Below are positions 1 through 7,602 of a stretch of DNA of 64,000 nt, in pieces. The notes under the pieces are model-generated. The model did not search any database and was not told the DNA's origin. It worked only from the letters and a program-made list of their open reading frames with translations. Source of the stretch: DATAEK01 sp036258055 (GTDB taxonomy: Bacteria > Acidobacteriota > Vicinamibacteria > Vicinamibacterales > 2-12-FULL-66-21). The stretch spans positions 1-64,000 of the forward strand of contig DATAEK010000098.1 in assembly GCA_036258055.1 (NCBI GenBank), read 5' to 3'. Every line of letters begins with the position of its first letter. Position 1 is the stretch's first letter. The position numbers and the translations under genes are program-made.

Positions 1-612
1 GTAGTTGTTGCCGGACCAGGGCATGCCGTTGACCGAATGCGCCGTCGCGATCCGCGCGCCCGCGGCCGATGCGTTCTCGGCCGAGTCGCCGCGGCTGTAG
101 AACGGCATCGCGCCCGGCGTCATCGTGATCAGGTGCTCGAAGAACCGGCCGTTCAGCGGCAGCGCCTGGATCTGTTTCATCTCAATGACCTGGCCGAGCT
201 CGGCAGTCGTACTTCGCACCAGCGGCGACTCACCCACGACCTGCACTTCCTCACTCAGTTCGCCAACCTGCAGCCGCACGTCAAGCCGCGTCGTCTGCGA
301 GATTTGGACGATGACGCCCGCGCGCACGTATTTCTTGAAACGGTCCTGTTCGAGCGTCACGACGTAGGTGCCGGGCGGCAGCAAAGGAAAGGTATAAACG
401 CCGTCGCGATTGGCTTCCGCGGTGGTTTCGATGCCCGTCGCGGTGTTGGTCACCTTTACGGTCGCGCCGGGTAGCACCGCGCCTGTGTCGTCGGATACGG
501 TACCCGTGAGAGTGCCGCGGATCGTCTGCGCCGCCACGGGAGAGGCGGTCAGTCCGATCGTGATGACGGCGGTGAAGCCGAGGAGAGCCAGTGCCCGCGC
601 CGCCCTTGTCAT
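1..612 (-). CDS. TonB-dependent receptor with N-terminal carboxypeptidase-regulatory-like domain, partial (first 204 residues)
   Basis: Reading the minus strand from the ATG at 612 gives an open frame with no stop to the window edge, so only the N-terminus is present. It starts with a signal peptide (hydrophobic run, then a PVAAQ cleavage-like site near residue 29), then a CarboxypepD_reg beta-sandwich (GTLTGTVSDDTGAVLPGATV and a GVYTFPLLPPGTY-type turn), then the beginning of a TonB plug region (LPLNGRFFEHLI, typical of acidobacterial SusC/Oar-like receptors). A GGAGGAG Shine-Dalgarno lies 4-10 bases upstream. By family this is an outer-membrane importer of oligosaccharides. The start lies 20 bases from a perfect 16-bp palindrome and is divergent from a GntR regulator, so it is probably a target of that regulator. 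The substrate is unknown. Confidence 0.85.
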   Translation of the reverse strand, partial: MTRAARALALLGFTAVITIGLTASPVAAQTIRGTLTGTVSDDTGAVLPGATVKVTNTATGIETTAEANRDGVYTFPLLPPGTYVVTLEQDRFKKYVRAGVIVQISQTTRLDVRLQVGELSEEVQVVGESPLVRSTTAELGQVIEMKQIQALPLNGRFFEHLITMTPGAMPFYSRGDSAENASAAGARIATAHSVNGMPWSGNNY

Positions 613-631
613 GTGCTCCTCCAGGAGGCTT

Positions 632-647
632 AACTGATATATCAGTT
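632..647. promoter_or_regulatory. Perfect 16-bp palindrome, candidate GntR operator
   Basis: AACTGATATATCAGTT equals its own reverse complement. It lies between the divergent receptor (start 612) and the GntR/FCD regulator (start 771). The TGATATATCA core has the size and AT-rich centre of GntR-family sites. Assignment to the adjacent regulator is inferred from position. Confidence 0.6.
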
Positions 648-770
648 GCGAGTGGACGGACTATCTCACGCCTGGAAAATGGCGGTCAAGTGCCTTTCGG
701 CTAAAATGCTGAAATACCAGATGAGCTCGACGCGGTCAGGTCGATGGGCCTTGTGGGTGCAGGAGAATCC

Positions 771-1490
771 ATGACACCAGCGACGGTCGTGAGCCTGGCC
801 GAAGAAGCCTACGTCGCGATTCGAGAAGAAATCCTGCGAGGACAGCTCCGTCCAGGGGCGCCGCTCTCGCGCCGCCGGCTGGCCGGCCAGTTCGGCATGA
901 GCACGGTGCCTGTCAGCGACGCGCTGCGCCGGCTCGAAGAGGAAGGGCTGGTCGAGAGCCGCGCGCGCGCCGGCACCCGCGTGCGGGTGCCAACCGCGCA
1001 GGACGTCCGCGAGCTCTACGAATTGCGCGAGGCCTTGGAATCGCAGTCGGCACGCCTCTTCGCGGCGCGCGCGACACCTGCTCAGCGTCGCGATCTCAAA
1101 CGGGTTGCCGAACAGGTGGACGTGCTCTTTACACGACTCGCAACGAGCGGCGACGACCCGGCGTTCCGCTTCACGGTGAACAGCCAACACATGGCGCTGC
1201 ACATGCGCATCGCCGAGCACGCCGGCAGCCCCCTGATCAAACAAGTGATCGAACGGAAACACGTGTTGATCATGAACTGGCTCTTCGACGTGACCGGCCG
1301 AAGGACGCCGCTGCCGCCGGGATTTCATACGCGGCTGGCCGACGCGCTGACGTCAGGCTCTCCGGAGGCCGCGGATGCCGCCATGCGGGCGCACGTACGC
1401 TACGGTCTGACCGAGATCGCCAGCCGCATCAGCGCGCTCGAGCCCTCAGAGTGGAGGGCGCGACGCAGAACAGGTGTCAAAGGGGGCTGA
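771..1490 (+). CDS. GntR family transcriptional regulator (FCD/FadR-type)
   Basis: The protein (239 aa) has an N-terminal winged helix (roughly residues 10-75: AYVAIREEILRGQLRPGAPL, then a recognition helix region with STVPVSDALRRLEEEGLVE) and an all-helical C-terminal FCD effector domain (ELYELREALESQSARL, later HMRIAEHAGSPL with its metal/ligand histidines). FCD-type GntR regulators usually sense sugar acids or other carboxylates and repress catabolic operons. The ATG at 771 is chosen over the ATG at 744 because AGGAG (761-765) stands five bases before it. A -10-like TAAAAT lies at 703-708. It is divergent from a TonB receptor and upstream of sugar oxidation genes, which fits local control of sugar-acid use. 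Confidence 0.88.
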   Translation: MTPATVVSLAEEAYVAIREEILRGQLRPGAPLSRRRLAGQFGMSTVPVSDALRRLEEEGLVESRARAGTRVRVPTAQDVRELYELREALESQSARLFAARATPAQRRDLKRVAEQVDVLFTRLATSGDDPAFRFTVNSQHMALHMRIAEHAGSPLIKQVIERKHVLIMNWLFDVTGRRTPLPPGFHTRLADALTSGSPEAADAAMRAHVRYGLTEIASRISALEPSEWRARRRTGVKGG

Positions 1491-1556
1491 CATCATTCCC
1501 GCTTCCTTTGCCCGGTCAAACGACGTAACGTCAAGGACGGAGGAGGACTTCTCAGC

Positions 1557-2894
1557 ATGCGGATTCGTTCAGCTCGCCGGCTCATGGTTTGCGCAGGACT
1601 GATGGCCGGCGGCTTTCTCACCTTCGTTCCATCACGCTTTCTCGCGGCGCCTGACGATCGGCCAAAGGCCGATCAGAAGGGCGTCTTCTCGGACTATCGA
1701 AGCGAGCGTCCGGGCGTGGTGCACAAGATCACCGTGGCAGATCTGCCGGCGCCCTTTGCGACCGAGTCGGCACAAAACAATCCGCGGGTCGTCGACCGAC
1801 CTGAAGGCGCGATGCCTCAGACGATGCCGGGCTACTCGGTCGCGGAATATGCGACAGGGTTCGAGAATCCGCGCTTGATCCGGACGGCGCCGAACGGCGA
1901 CGTCTTCCTGGCCGAGAGCCGGCCTGGCCGGATCAAGGTGATGCGTGGAATGGGCGCGGACGGGCGGGCGCAGACCGTCGAGGTCTTCGCGACCGGACTC
2001 AAGCGTCCGTTCGGGATCGCGTTCTATCCGCTCGGATCGAATCCCAAGTTCGTGTATGTCGGGAACACGGATTCCGTCGTGCGATTTCCGTACAAGAAGG
2101 GCGACCTGAAGGCCCGCGGGCCGCAAGAAGTCATCGTCCCTGACCTGCCGTCGGGCGGTCAGCTGACTGGCGGGGGTCACTGGACGCGTGACATCGCGTT
2201 TTCGCGGGACGGCAAGAAAATGTACGTCTCGGTTGGATCGAACTCGAACGTCGATGATTCCGATACGACGCCTGCGGAAAAAGATCGCGCGACGATCCTG
2301 GAGTTCACTCCGGAAGGCAAAGGACGGCGAATCTACGTGTCCGGGATCCGCAACGCGGTCGGCATTGCGATTCATCCCAAGACTGGACAGCTCTGGGCGT
2401 CAGTGAACGAGCGCGACGGTCTTGGAGACAACCTCGTGCCCGACTACATCACGCGCGTGAAGGATGGTGATTTCTTTGGCTGGCCGTGGTTCTACATGGG
2501 CGGCAATCAGGATCCCCGGCATCCCGGCAAGCGGCCGGAGCTCAAGGCCAAGGTCAAGACACCTGACGTGCTGATCGAGCCGCACAGTGCCTCGCTGGAG
2601 ATGGTTTTCTACACCACACCGGACGCGCGAGCGGACTACAGGACCACCATCCTCGCCGCCCAGCACGGCTCGTGGAACAAAACCACGCGAACGGGCTACA
2701 AGGTCATTCGAGTACCGCTCAAGGACGGTGTCGAGCCGACCGGCGAGTACGAGGACTTCCTCACCGGTTTCGTGACCGATGACGGTCAGGTGTGGGGGCG
2801 CCCGGTCGGCGTCGCTGTCGCCAAGGACGGCTCGCTGCTCGTCAGCGATGACGGATCGAACATCGTCTGGCGCGTGAGCAACACGAAGAAGTAG
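1557..2894 (+). CDS. Secreted PQQ-dependent sugar dehydrogenase, sorbosone dehydrogenase-like
   Basis: The 445-aa product has an N-terminal export signal (residues 1-31) and a six-bladed beta-propeller of the glucose/L-sorbosone dehydrogenase type: propeller entry ENPRLIRTAPNGDVFLAES, then GLKRPFGIAF, then the characteristic GIRNAVGIAIHPKTGQLW with NERDGLGDNLVPD and FGWPWFYMGG. Such enzymes oxidise aldoses or sorbosone in the periplasm using PQQ. A strong GGAGGAGG lies nine bases before the ATG. The next gene (alginate-lyase family) follows after 19 bases, so the two are probably co-transcribed. No PQQ synthesis genes are in the window. The exact substrate cannot be read from the sequence. 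Confidence 0.85.
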   Translation: MRIRSARRLMVCAGLMAGGFLTFVPSRFLAAPDDRPKADQKGVFSDYRSERPGVVHKITVADLPAPFATESAQNNPRVVDRPEGAMPQTMPGYSVAEYATGFENPRLIRTAPNGDVFLAESRPGRIKVMRGMGADGRAQTVEVFATGLKRPFGIAFYPLGSNPKFVYVGNTDSVVRFPYKKGDLKARGPQEVIVPDLPSGGQLTGGGHWTRDIAFSRDGKKMYVSVGSNSNVDDSDTTPAEKDRATILEFTPEGKGRRIYVSGIRNAVGIAIHPKTGQLWASVNERDGLGDNLVPDYITRVKDGDFFGWPWFYMGGNQDPRHPGKRPELKAKVKTPDVLIEPHSASLEMVFYTTPDARADYRTTILAAQHGSWNKTTRTGYKVIRVPLKDGVEPTGEYEDFLTGFVTDDGQVWGRPVGVAVAKDGSLLVSDDGSNIVWRVSNTKK

Positions 2895-2913
2895 GCCGCG
2901 GCGACCGACGTCG

Positions 2914-4167
2914 ATGCGACCGTTCTTGCGCGCCGCTTCAGTCCTCATTACAGCGCTCATTGTCATCACCGTGTCGGTACGCGGGGATGCGAAGTACCTG
3001 TTCATTCAGGACTCGTCGCCGTCGAAGGCCGCGGCGAGTCCAGCGCCCCCGCCACTGCTGTTGCTCGATCGCCAGTTCATCGCGGAGGTTGCGGCGCGCG
3101 CGCGAAGCGGCGACCCGTCGCTGAAAGCAGCGGTCGTCGATCTCGAGCGCGAGGCGGCGAAAGCGTTGACGATGACCCCTGTGTCCGTGATGGACAAGGG
3201 CATCGTGCCACCAAGCGGGGACAAGCATGACTACATGAGTCAAGCCCCGTACTGGTGGCCCGATCCGTCGAAACCGGATGGCCGCCCGTACATCCGGAAG
3301 GACGGCCAACGGAATCCGGAGATCAACAAGCTCACCGATCACGAGAACTTCGATCGCGTGTTCGATGCCGTGTCGACGCTGGGGCTCGCGTACTTCATGA
3401 CCGGACGCAACGAGTACGCGGCGAAAGCATCGACGCTCGTGCGCACCTGGTTCCTCGATCCGGCGACGCGGATGAACCCGCACTTGAAGTTCGGACAAGG
3501 GATCCCGGGCATCAACGACGGTCGTGGCATCGGAATCATCGAGACCCGCGGGCTCCCGCAGCTTCTGGACGGCATCCAGTTGCTCGCGGGATCGTCTTCA
3601 TGGACCGCTGCCGATCAATCCGGCCTCGAGGCGTGGATGCGTGCCTACGTCTCGTGGCTGACAGATAGCCCGCACGGCAAGGACGAATCCACCAACGGCA
3701 ACAACCACGAGACCTGGTACGACGTGCAGGTCGCCGCGCTCGCGCTGTTCACGCAGCAGCGGGATCTCGCGCGGCAGACGATCGAGCGATCGCGCGAGCG
3801 AATCACGCGGCAAATCGAACCTGACGGACGGCAGCCGCGGGAGCTGGAGCGAACGCTTGCGTGGCACTACAGCATCTTCAACCTGACCGCCTTTTTCCAG
3901 CTGGCAGCGCTCGGCGAACGCGTTGGCGTGGACGTCTGGGGATACGCGACGAACGATGGCCGTTCTTTGCGACGCGCGCTGGACTTCCTCGTGCCGTTTG
4001 CCGACGGACGGGCAAGGTGGCCATATCCAGAGATGCGTGGAATCGACGCGGGGGCGATTCACTGGCTGCTGCGACGCGCGGCGGCGGCGTGGAGGGCTCC
4101 GGAGTATCGCGCGCTGGCCTCGAAGGTGGGCGGCGGTCAGGCGCGACTCGACCTGATCGTTCCGTGA
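2914..4167 (+). CDS. Alginate lyase family protein (PF05426-type, PL38/PL5-like), secreted
   Basis: The 417-aa product starts with a signal peptide (residues 1-27). The body is an alpha/alpha toroid of the alginate-lyase family: YMSQAPYWWPDPSKPDG near residue 108, FDRVFDAVSTLGLAYFMTGR, RMNPHLKFGQGIPGINDGRG, and the catalytic-type motif GNNHETWYDVQVAALALF near residue 268. The NNHxxWYD form is that of the PL38-like branch rather than classical AlgL. Family members cleave mannuronate- or glucuronate-containing polymers by beta-elimination. A second homologue is encoded at 23459-24628. It follows the sorbosone-type dehydrogenase by 19 bases. The substrate (alginate, glucuronan or other polyuronate) is not determined. 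Confidence 0.82.
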   Translation: MRPFLRAASVLITALIVITVSVRGDAKYLFIQDSSPSKAAASPAPPPLLLLDRQFIAEVAARARSGDPSLKAAVVDLEREAAKALTMTPVSVMDKGIVPPSGDKHDYMSQAPYWWPDPSKPDGRPYIRKDGQRNPEINKLTDHENFDRVFDAVSTLGLAYFMTGRNEYAAKASTLVRTWFLDPATRMNPHLKFGQGIPGINDGRGIGIIETRGLPQLLDGIQLLAGSSSWTAADQSGLEAWMRAYVSWLTDSPHGKDESTNGNNHETWYDVQVAALALFTQQRDLARQTIERSRERITRQIEPDGRQPRELERTLAWHYSIFNLTAFFQLAALGERVGVDVWGYATNDGRSLRRALDFLVPFADGRARWPYPEMRGIDAGAIHWLLRRAAAAWRAPEYRALASKVGGGQARLDLIVP

Positions 4168-4187
4168 TTGCGCCGCTTCGGAGGGGC

Positions 4188-4210
4188 GGGGACGGAGGAT
4201 CTCCGCTCCC
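4188..4210. terminator. Candidate bidirectional terminator hairpin
   Basis: GGGACGGAG, a GAT loop and CTCCGCTCCC form a nine-pair stem with one A-C mismatch, between the convergent alginate-lyase gene (stop 4167) and SDR gene (stop 4219). There is no U-tract, so termination is inferred from stem strength and position. Confidence 0.4.
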
Positions 4211-4218
4211 TCCCAGCA

Positions 4219-5010
4219 TCACCGCGGTCGCGGCAGCGCACGTGTCGCACCGGTCGAGATCCCACCGTCGACGAGGAGCGTCTGTCCCGTGATGTAGCCG
4301 CTCGCATCGGAGGCCAGAAACACGATCGCACCTTCGAGATCCTCGGGGCGGCCGGGACGTTTGAGCGGGATCCGATCAGTCAGGTACTCCACCCACTCGC
4401 GATCCTCGTAGAGCACGTTGTTCTGCGCCGTCCGAAACCAGCCGGGCGCCAGGCAGTTGACCGTGATGCCGTATTGCCCCCAGTCGTCAGCCAGGCTCAT
4501 CGTCAGCTGACGGATGCCGCCGCGGCTCGCACCGTACGGTCCCAGACCGGACGATCCAAACACCGACGTCACCGATCCAATGTTGACGATGCGACCCGTC
4601 TGACGGGGGATCATGTGCCGGGCGACGGCTTGCGCGACGAAGAACGCGCCGCGAAGATTCGTGTCGAGCACCAGGTTCCAGTCGTCCCAGGTCACGTCGG
4701 CCGCCCGCTTGCGGACGTTGCAACCGGCGTTGTTGACCAGCACGTCGATCCGTCCGCACGCCTCCTGCGCGGCGTCGACCATGCGGTAAATGCTGCTCTC
4801 GTCCCGCACATCGAGCTCCAGCGGAACGATCCGCCGTCCGATCGCCGCAAGCTCCGCTTCGACGGGTGACAACGAGGCGCGCGTCCGGCTCGTGATCACC
4901 AGATCCGCGCCCGCCCGCGCGAGCGCCCGCGCGAACGTCAGACCGAGACCGCGACTGGCGCCGGTCACGACCGCGACGCGGCCTGAGAGATCGAAGAGAG
5001 AGGAAGACAT
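4219..5010 (-). CDS. SDR family oxidoreductase (gluconate 5-dehydrogenase-like) with Arg in place of the catalytic Lys
   Basis: A classical 263-aa short-chain dehydrogenase: Rossmann motif TGASRGLG at residues 16-23, NNAG at 93-96, catalytic Ser146 and Tyr159. The C-terminal part (LADDWGQYGITVNCLAPGWF, then TGQTLLVDGG) resembles gluconate 5-dehydrogenase and polyol dehydrogenases. The normally invariant lysine of YxxxK reads as arginine here (YGASR, codon CGC at 4522-4524 on the plus strand as GCG). Activity may persist with altered pKa or may be lost. It lies upstream of the zinc alcohol dehydrogenase on the minus strand with a 233-base repeat-rich gap. The likely role is reduction or oxidation of a keto sugar acid in the local catabolic pathway. 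Confidence 0.88.
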   Translation of the reverse strand: MSSSLFDLSGRVAVVTGASRGLGLTFARALARAGADLVITSRTRASLSPVEAELAAIGRRIVPLELDVRDESSIYRMVDAAQEACGRIDVLVNNAGCNVRKRAADVTWDDWNLVLDTNLRGAFFVAQAVARHMIPRQTGRIVNIGSVTSVFGSSGLGPYGASRGGIRQLTMSLADDWGQYGITVNCLAPGWFRTAQNNVLYEDREWVEYLTDRIPLKRPGRPEDLEGAIVFLASDASGYITGQTLLVDGGISTGATRALPRPR

Positions 5011-5011
5011 A

Positions 5012-5240
5012 GGTTCTCGGCGCTCGGCGCTTGGGATTTCTAGCTCGGGGGCTCGGGTTATTCGGGCACTCGGTCGGCATTTCTCACTGCTCGCGGGGCC
5101 CCACCCCCGCTCGCTGCGGCCGCAGGCGCTGCTGACTCAACGCCTGTTTTCATTTCATCGACAGCCCAGCACGACCATTTTCGTCCGAGCGCCGAGCCCC
5201 GAACCCCGGACAGCGGACAGCGGACAGCCGACAGCGACAA
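5012..5240. repeat. Intergenic heptameric degenerate repeats plus GGGGCCCCACCCCC element
   Basis: About 5012-5073 carries drifting seven-base units of the kind GGTTCTC/GGCGCTC/GGCGCTT. About 5186-5240 carries GAGCGCC, GAGCCCC, GAACCCC, then four near-identical GGACAGC units. GGGGCCCCACCCCC is at 5095-5108, shared with 25642-25655 and, inverted, 29197-29210. No gene is seen in this gap. Confidence 0.75.
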
Positions 5241-5243
5241 GCA

Positions 5244-6275
5244 TCAAGGTTTGAGCACCACCTTCATCACATCCGACGCGCCGGCGTGCAGCCGATCGAA
5301 CCAGAGCGGTCCGTCCTCGAGCGGGGCAATCGCGCTGACGAGCGGCGCCACCGTGACGGCGCCGCGGGCCAGGAGGTCGATGCTCTGAGGGTATTCACCG
5401 CTCGACGAGCACGAGCCGAGGAGAGACAGCTCGCGCGTCACCACTTCCTGCACGGGAATCTGAACGACCGGCAACAGGTTGCCGATGATCGTGACGACGC
5501 CGCCCTTGCGGACCGAGCGGATCGCAGCGGTCACGGTTGCCGTGATGCCGACGGCCTCGAAGGCCTGGTCGACGCCGCGGCCGCCGGTCAGGGCACGGAT
5601 CTCGGCGCCCACGTCGGCCGCCGCGCCGTCGAGCGTCGCGCTGGCCCCGAGATCGGTGGCCATGCGGCGGCGCGATGGGTCGAGGTCGACGGCGATAATC
5701 GATTGACAGCCTCGATCGCGCAGCACCTGAATCACCAGCAGGCCGATCATCCCGCAGCCGATCACGACCAACGTGTCTGAGGGCGCGGGCGGATGGAGCC
5801 CCACGGCGTGCACCGCCACTGAGAGGGCTTCGATGAGCGCCGCATGCTCGTACGGCAGTTGCTCCGGCAGGCGATACAGGATGCGCGCCGGCACCGACAC
5901 GAACTCGGCGAAGGCGCCATGCCGGCGGAAGTCGCCGCACGAGACGCCAAAGATGGTCCGGCGATCGCAGAGATTCGTCCGGCCCGCACGGCAGAACGCG
6001 CAGTCCCCGCACGAGACCGTCGAGTCGAACGTCACGCGATCGCCGTGCGCGAACTCCCGGACGCCCTTGCCCAGAGCCTCGATGACTCCCGAGGCTTCGT
6101 GCCCCATCACCAGGGGTGGAATGCGACGTCCAGTCGACCCGTCGTAGCCGTGCACATCACTGCCGCAGATGCCGCACGCGCGCACCCGGACCAGCACGTC
6201 CTCGTCGCCGACCTGCGGCATCGGCGTGTCGACGATGGACAGCTGGCGGTAGTCGGTGAGGAGCAGCGCTTTCAG
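5244..6275 (-). CDS. Zinc-dependent alcohol dehydrogenase (MDR family), sorbitol/threonine dehydrogenase-like, probable CTG start
   Basis: The 343-aa product has catalytic-zinc motif ACGICGSDVHGYDG, GHEASG (GHE motif), four structural-zinc cysteines CGDCAFCRAGRTNLC, and a nucleotide-binding GCGMIGLLVIQVL. Family members oxidise polyols, sugars or threonine with NAD(P). No ATG, GTG or TTG occurs near the expected N-terminus. The conserved sequence begins exactly at CTG (6275-6273), whose last two bases with the next A form the stop of the upstream SMP-30 gene (CTGA, 4-base overlap), with AAGGGG upstream. An unrealistic 28-residue extension to an ATG at 6359 is the alternative. It is translationally coupled to the lactonase gene, so it is likely the oxidation step of the same pathway. 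Confidence 0.85.
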   Translation of the reverse strand: MKALLLTDYRQLSIVDTPMPQVGDEDVLVRVRACGICGSDVHGYDGSTGRRIPPLVMGHEASGVIEALGKGVREFAHGDRVTFDSTVSCGDCAFCRAGRTNLCDRRTIFGVSCGDFRRHGAFAEFVSVPARILYRLPEQLPYEHAALIEALSVAVHAVGLHPPAPSDTLVVIGCGMIGLLVIQVLRDRGCQSIIAVDLDPSRRRMATDLGASATLDGAAADVGAEIRALTGGRGVDQAFEAVGITATVTAAIRSVRKGGVVTIIGNLLPVVQIPVQEVVTRELSLLGSCSSSGEYPQSIDLLARGAVTVAPLVSAIAPLEDGPLWFDRLHAGASDVMKVVLKP

Positions 6276-7315
6276 AAGCCGCGCCCCTTCGCAAGCAGCC
6301 GCACTCGCATCAGATACATGTCCGCCGTGATGTAAAGCGTCCGGCCATCGTCTCCCCACGCGCAGTTGCTCGTGGCTTGACCGGTCATGATCGTGCCGAG
6401 GTGCTTGCCCTGCGGCGAGATCACGAGGACGCCGCCCGGGCCGGTGGCGAAGAGATTGCCCTCGCTGTCGATCTTCATCCCGTCGGGGAGGCCTTTGCGG
6501 GTTTTCGTGAGCGACGTCGCGTCGAACAGCACCCGGCTCTCGCCGAGTGTCCCGTCGCCCTTGACGTCGAACACGCGCCAGATCGCCGCCTGCGGGTCCG
6601 ACTGCGCCACGTACAAGCGTTTTTCATCGGGCGAAAACGCGATGCCGTTCGGCCGCGTCATGTCACGCGTCAGCAGCGTCAGGCTGCCCGTCCGTCCGGC
6701 CCGGAACACCCCCTGATACGGGATCTCGCGCCCGGGATCCTCGAATTGCTTCTCCATGCCGTACGGAGGATCGGTGAAGTAGAGGTCGCCGTTGCTGTGG
6801 AACACGGCGTCGTTCGGGCTGTTGAATCTCTTCCCTTCGTAGCGGTCGGCGATCGTCGTGAACGTCGGCTGTGGCGCATTGAGCGGAGCATCCATCCGCG
6901 CCATTCTCCGATCCCCATGCTGGCAGATCACCAGCCGGCCGCTCGCGTCGAGGGTCAGCCCATTCGATCCCATTTCTCCGCCGCGTGGTTTCGACCCGGT
7001 GTACCCCGAGGGCTTCAGGTAGACGCGCGCGCCCTCACCGGCCTTCCATCGATAGATGATGTTCTGGGGCACGTCGGAGAACAGCAGGTAGCCGCCGTCC
7101 TTCACCCACACCGGCCCTTCGATCCAATCGTAGCCGTCCGCCAGGATCTCGATCTTCGCGTCGGATGCGATGAGCCGATCGAGTGCGGGGTCCAGCCGTT
7201 CGATCCGAAGCTCTTCCTGCCCACTCACGGTTGTCATCCCTGGACGAAACCACAGAGCGAGGACGGCTGCAAGGGGGACGGCAATGGCGGACGTACGCGA
7301 CACGGCGTTCAGCAT
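6272..7315 (-). CDS. Secreted SMP-30/gluconolactonase family protein
   Basis: The product is 347 aa from the ATG at 7315, with a GAGG ten bases upstream. A further ATG at 7480 would translate the heptameric repeat and is rejected. It has an N-terminal signal segment (residues 1-32) followed by a six-bladed propeller: WIEGPVW with the metal-binding Glu, RFNSPNDAVFHSNGDLYFTDPPYG with the metal-binding Asn, and GLPDGMKIDSEGNLF with the catalytic/metal Asp. The family opens aldonolactones. It overlaps the alcohol dehydrogenase gene by four bases. The signal peptide places the lactonase in the periplasm, consistent with a periplasmic PQQ-type oxidation of sugars nearby. Confidence 0.87.
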   Translation of the reverse strand: MLNAVSRTSAIAVPLAAVLALWFRPGMTTVSGQEELRIERLDPALDRLIASDAKIEILADGYDWIEGPVWVKDGGYLLFSDVPQNIIYRWKAGEGARVYLKPSGYTGSKPRGGEMGSNGLTLDASGRLVICQHGDRRMARMDAPLNAPQPTFTTIADRYEGKRFNSPNDAVFHSNGDLYFTDPPYGMEKQFEDPGREIPYQGVFRAGRTGSLTLLTRDMTRPNGIAFSPDEKRLYVAQSDPQAAIWRVFDVKGDGTLGESRVLFDATSLTKTRKGLPDGMKIDSEGNLFATGPGGVLVISPQGKHLGTIMTGQATSNCAWGDDGRTLYITADMYLMRVRLLAKGRGF

Positions 7316-7377
7316 GCGTTTTGTCCTCGTGGAGGCCGCTGCTGGCGTCCGGGAGAGGCGGCGGCGATGCCTACTAT

Positions 7378-7485
7378 ACGGCGTTCGGCGCTCGACGTGC
7401 GGCGCACGGCGCTCGGCGCACGGCGTTCGACCGAGTATTCGCCGTTTCCCATTTCCCATGTGCCATTTGCCATGTGCCATCGGGC
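7378..7485. repeat. Intergenic heptameric degenerate repeat tract
   Basis: Two successive seven-base families are visible: GGCGCTCG/GCGCACG/GCGTTCG-type units at about 7380-7430, then CCCATTT, CCCATGT, GCCATTT, GCCATGT, GCCATCG in exact register at about 7449-7483. The tract lies between the divergent SMP-30 and TonB receptor genes. Confidence 0.75.
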
Positions 7486-7508
7486 CCGCAGGGCCCGTAG
7501 GCCGGTTT

Positions 7509-7555
7509 ACTTTACCGCTTTAGTCTTTTACTTTAACGCTAAAGTTTGGTATCAC
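7509..7555 (+). promoter_or_regulatory. Promoter with two LacI-type operators (7509-7524, 7530-7545)
   Basis: -35 TTTACT (7527-7532), 17 bases, -10 TATCAC (7550-7555). The palindrome ACTTTAACGCTAAAGT (7530-7545) covers the -35 and spacer and has the central CG and TTTAnCGnTAAA core known for LacI-family operators. A second, weaker copy ACTTTACCGCTTTAGT (7509-7524) starts exactly 21 bases upstream, two helical turns. The same promoter and operator recur at 21485-21513. No LacI gene is in the window. Confidence 0.65.
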
Positions 7556-7602
7556 TCTCCCCGCCATTTCGGAGACATGCCAGCAGTGGCAGGAGGAGGC
7601 CC

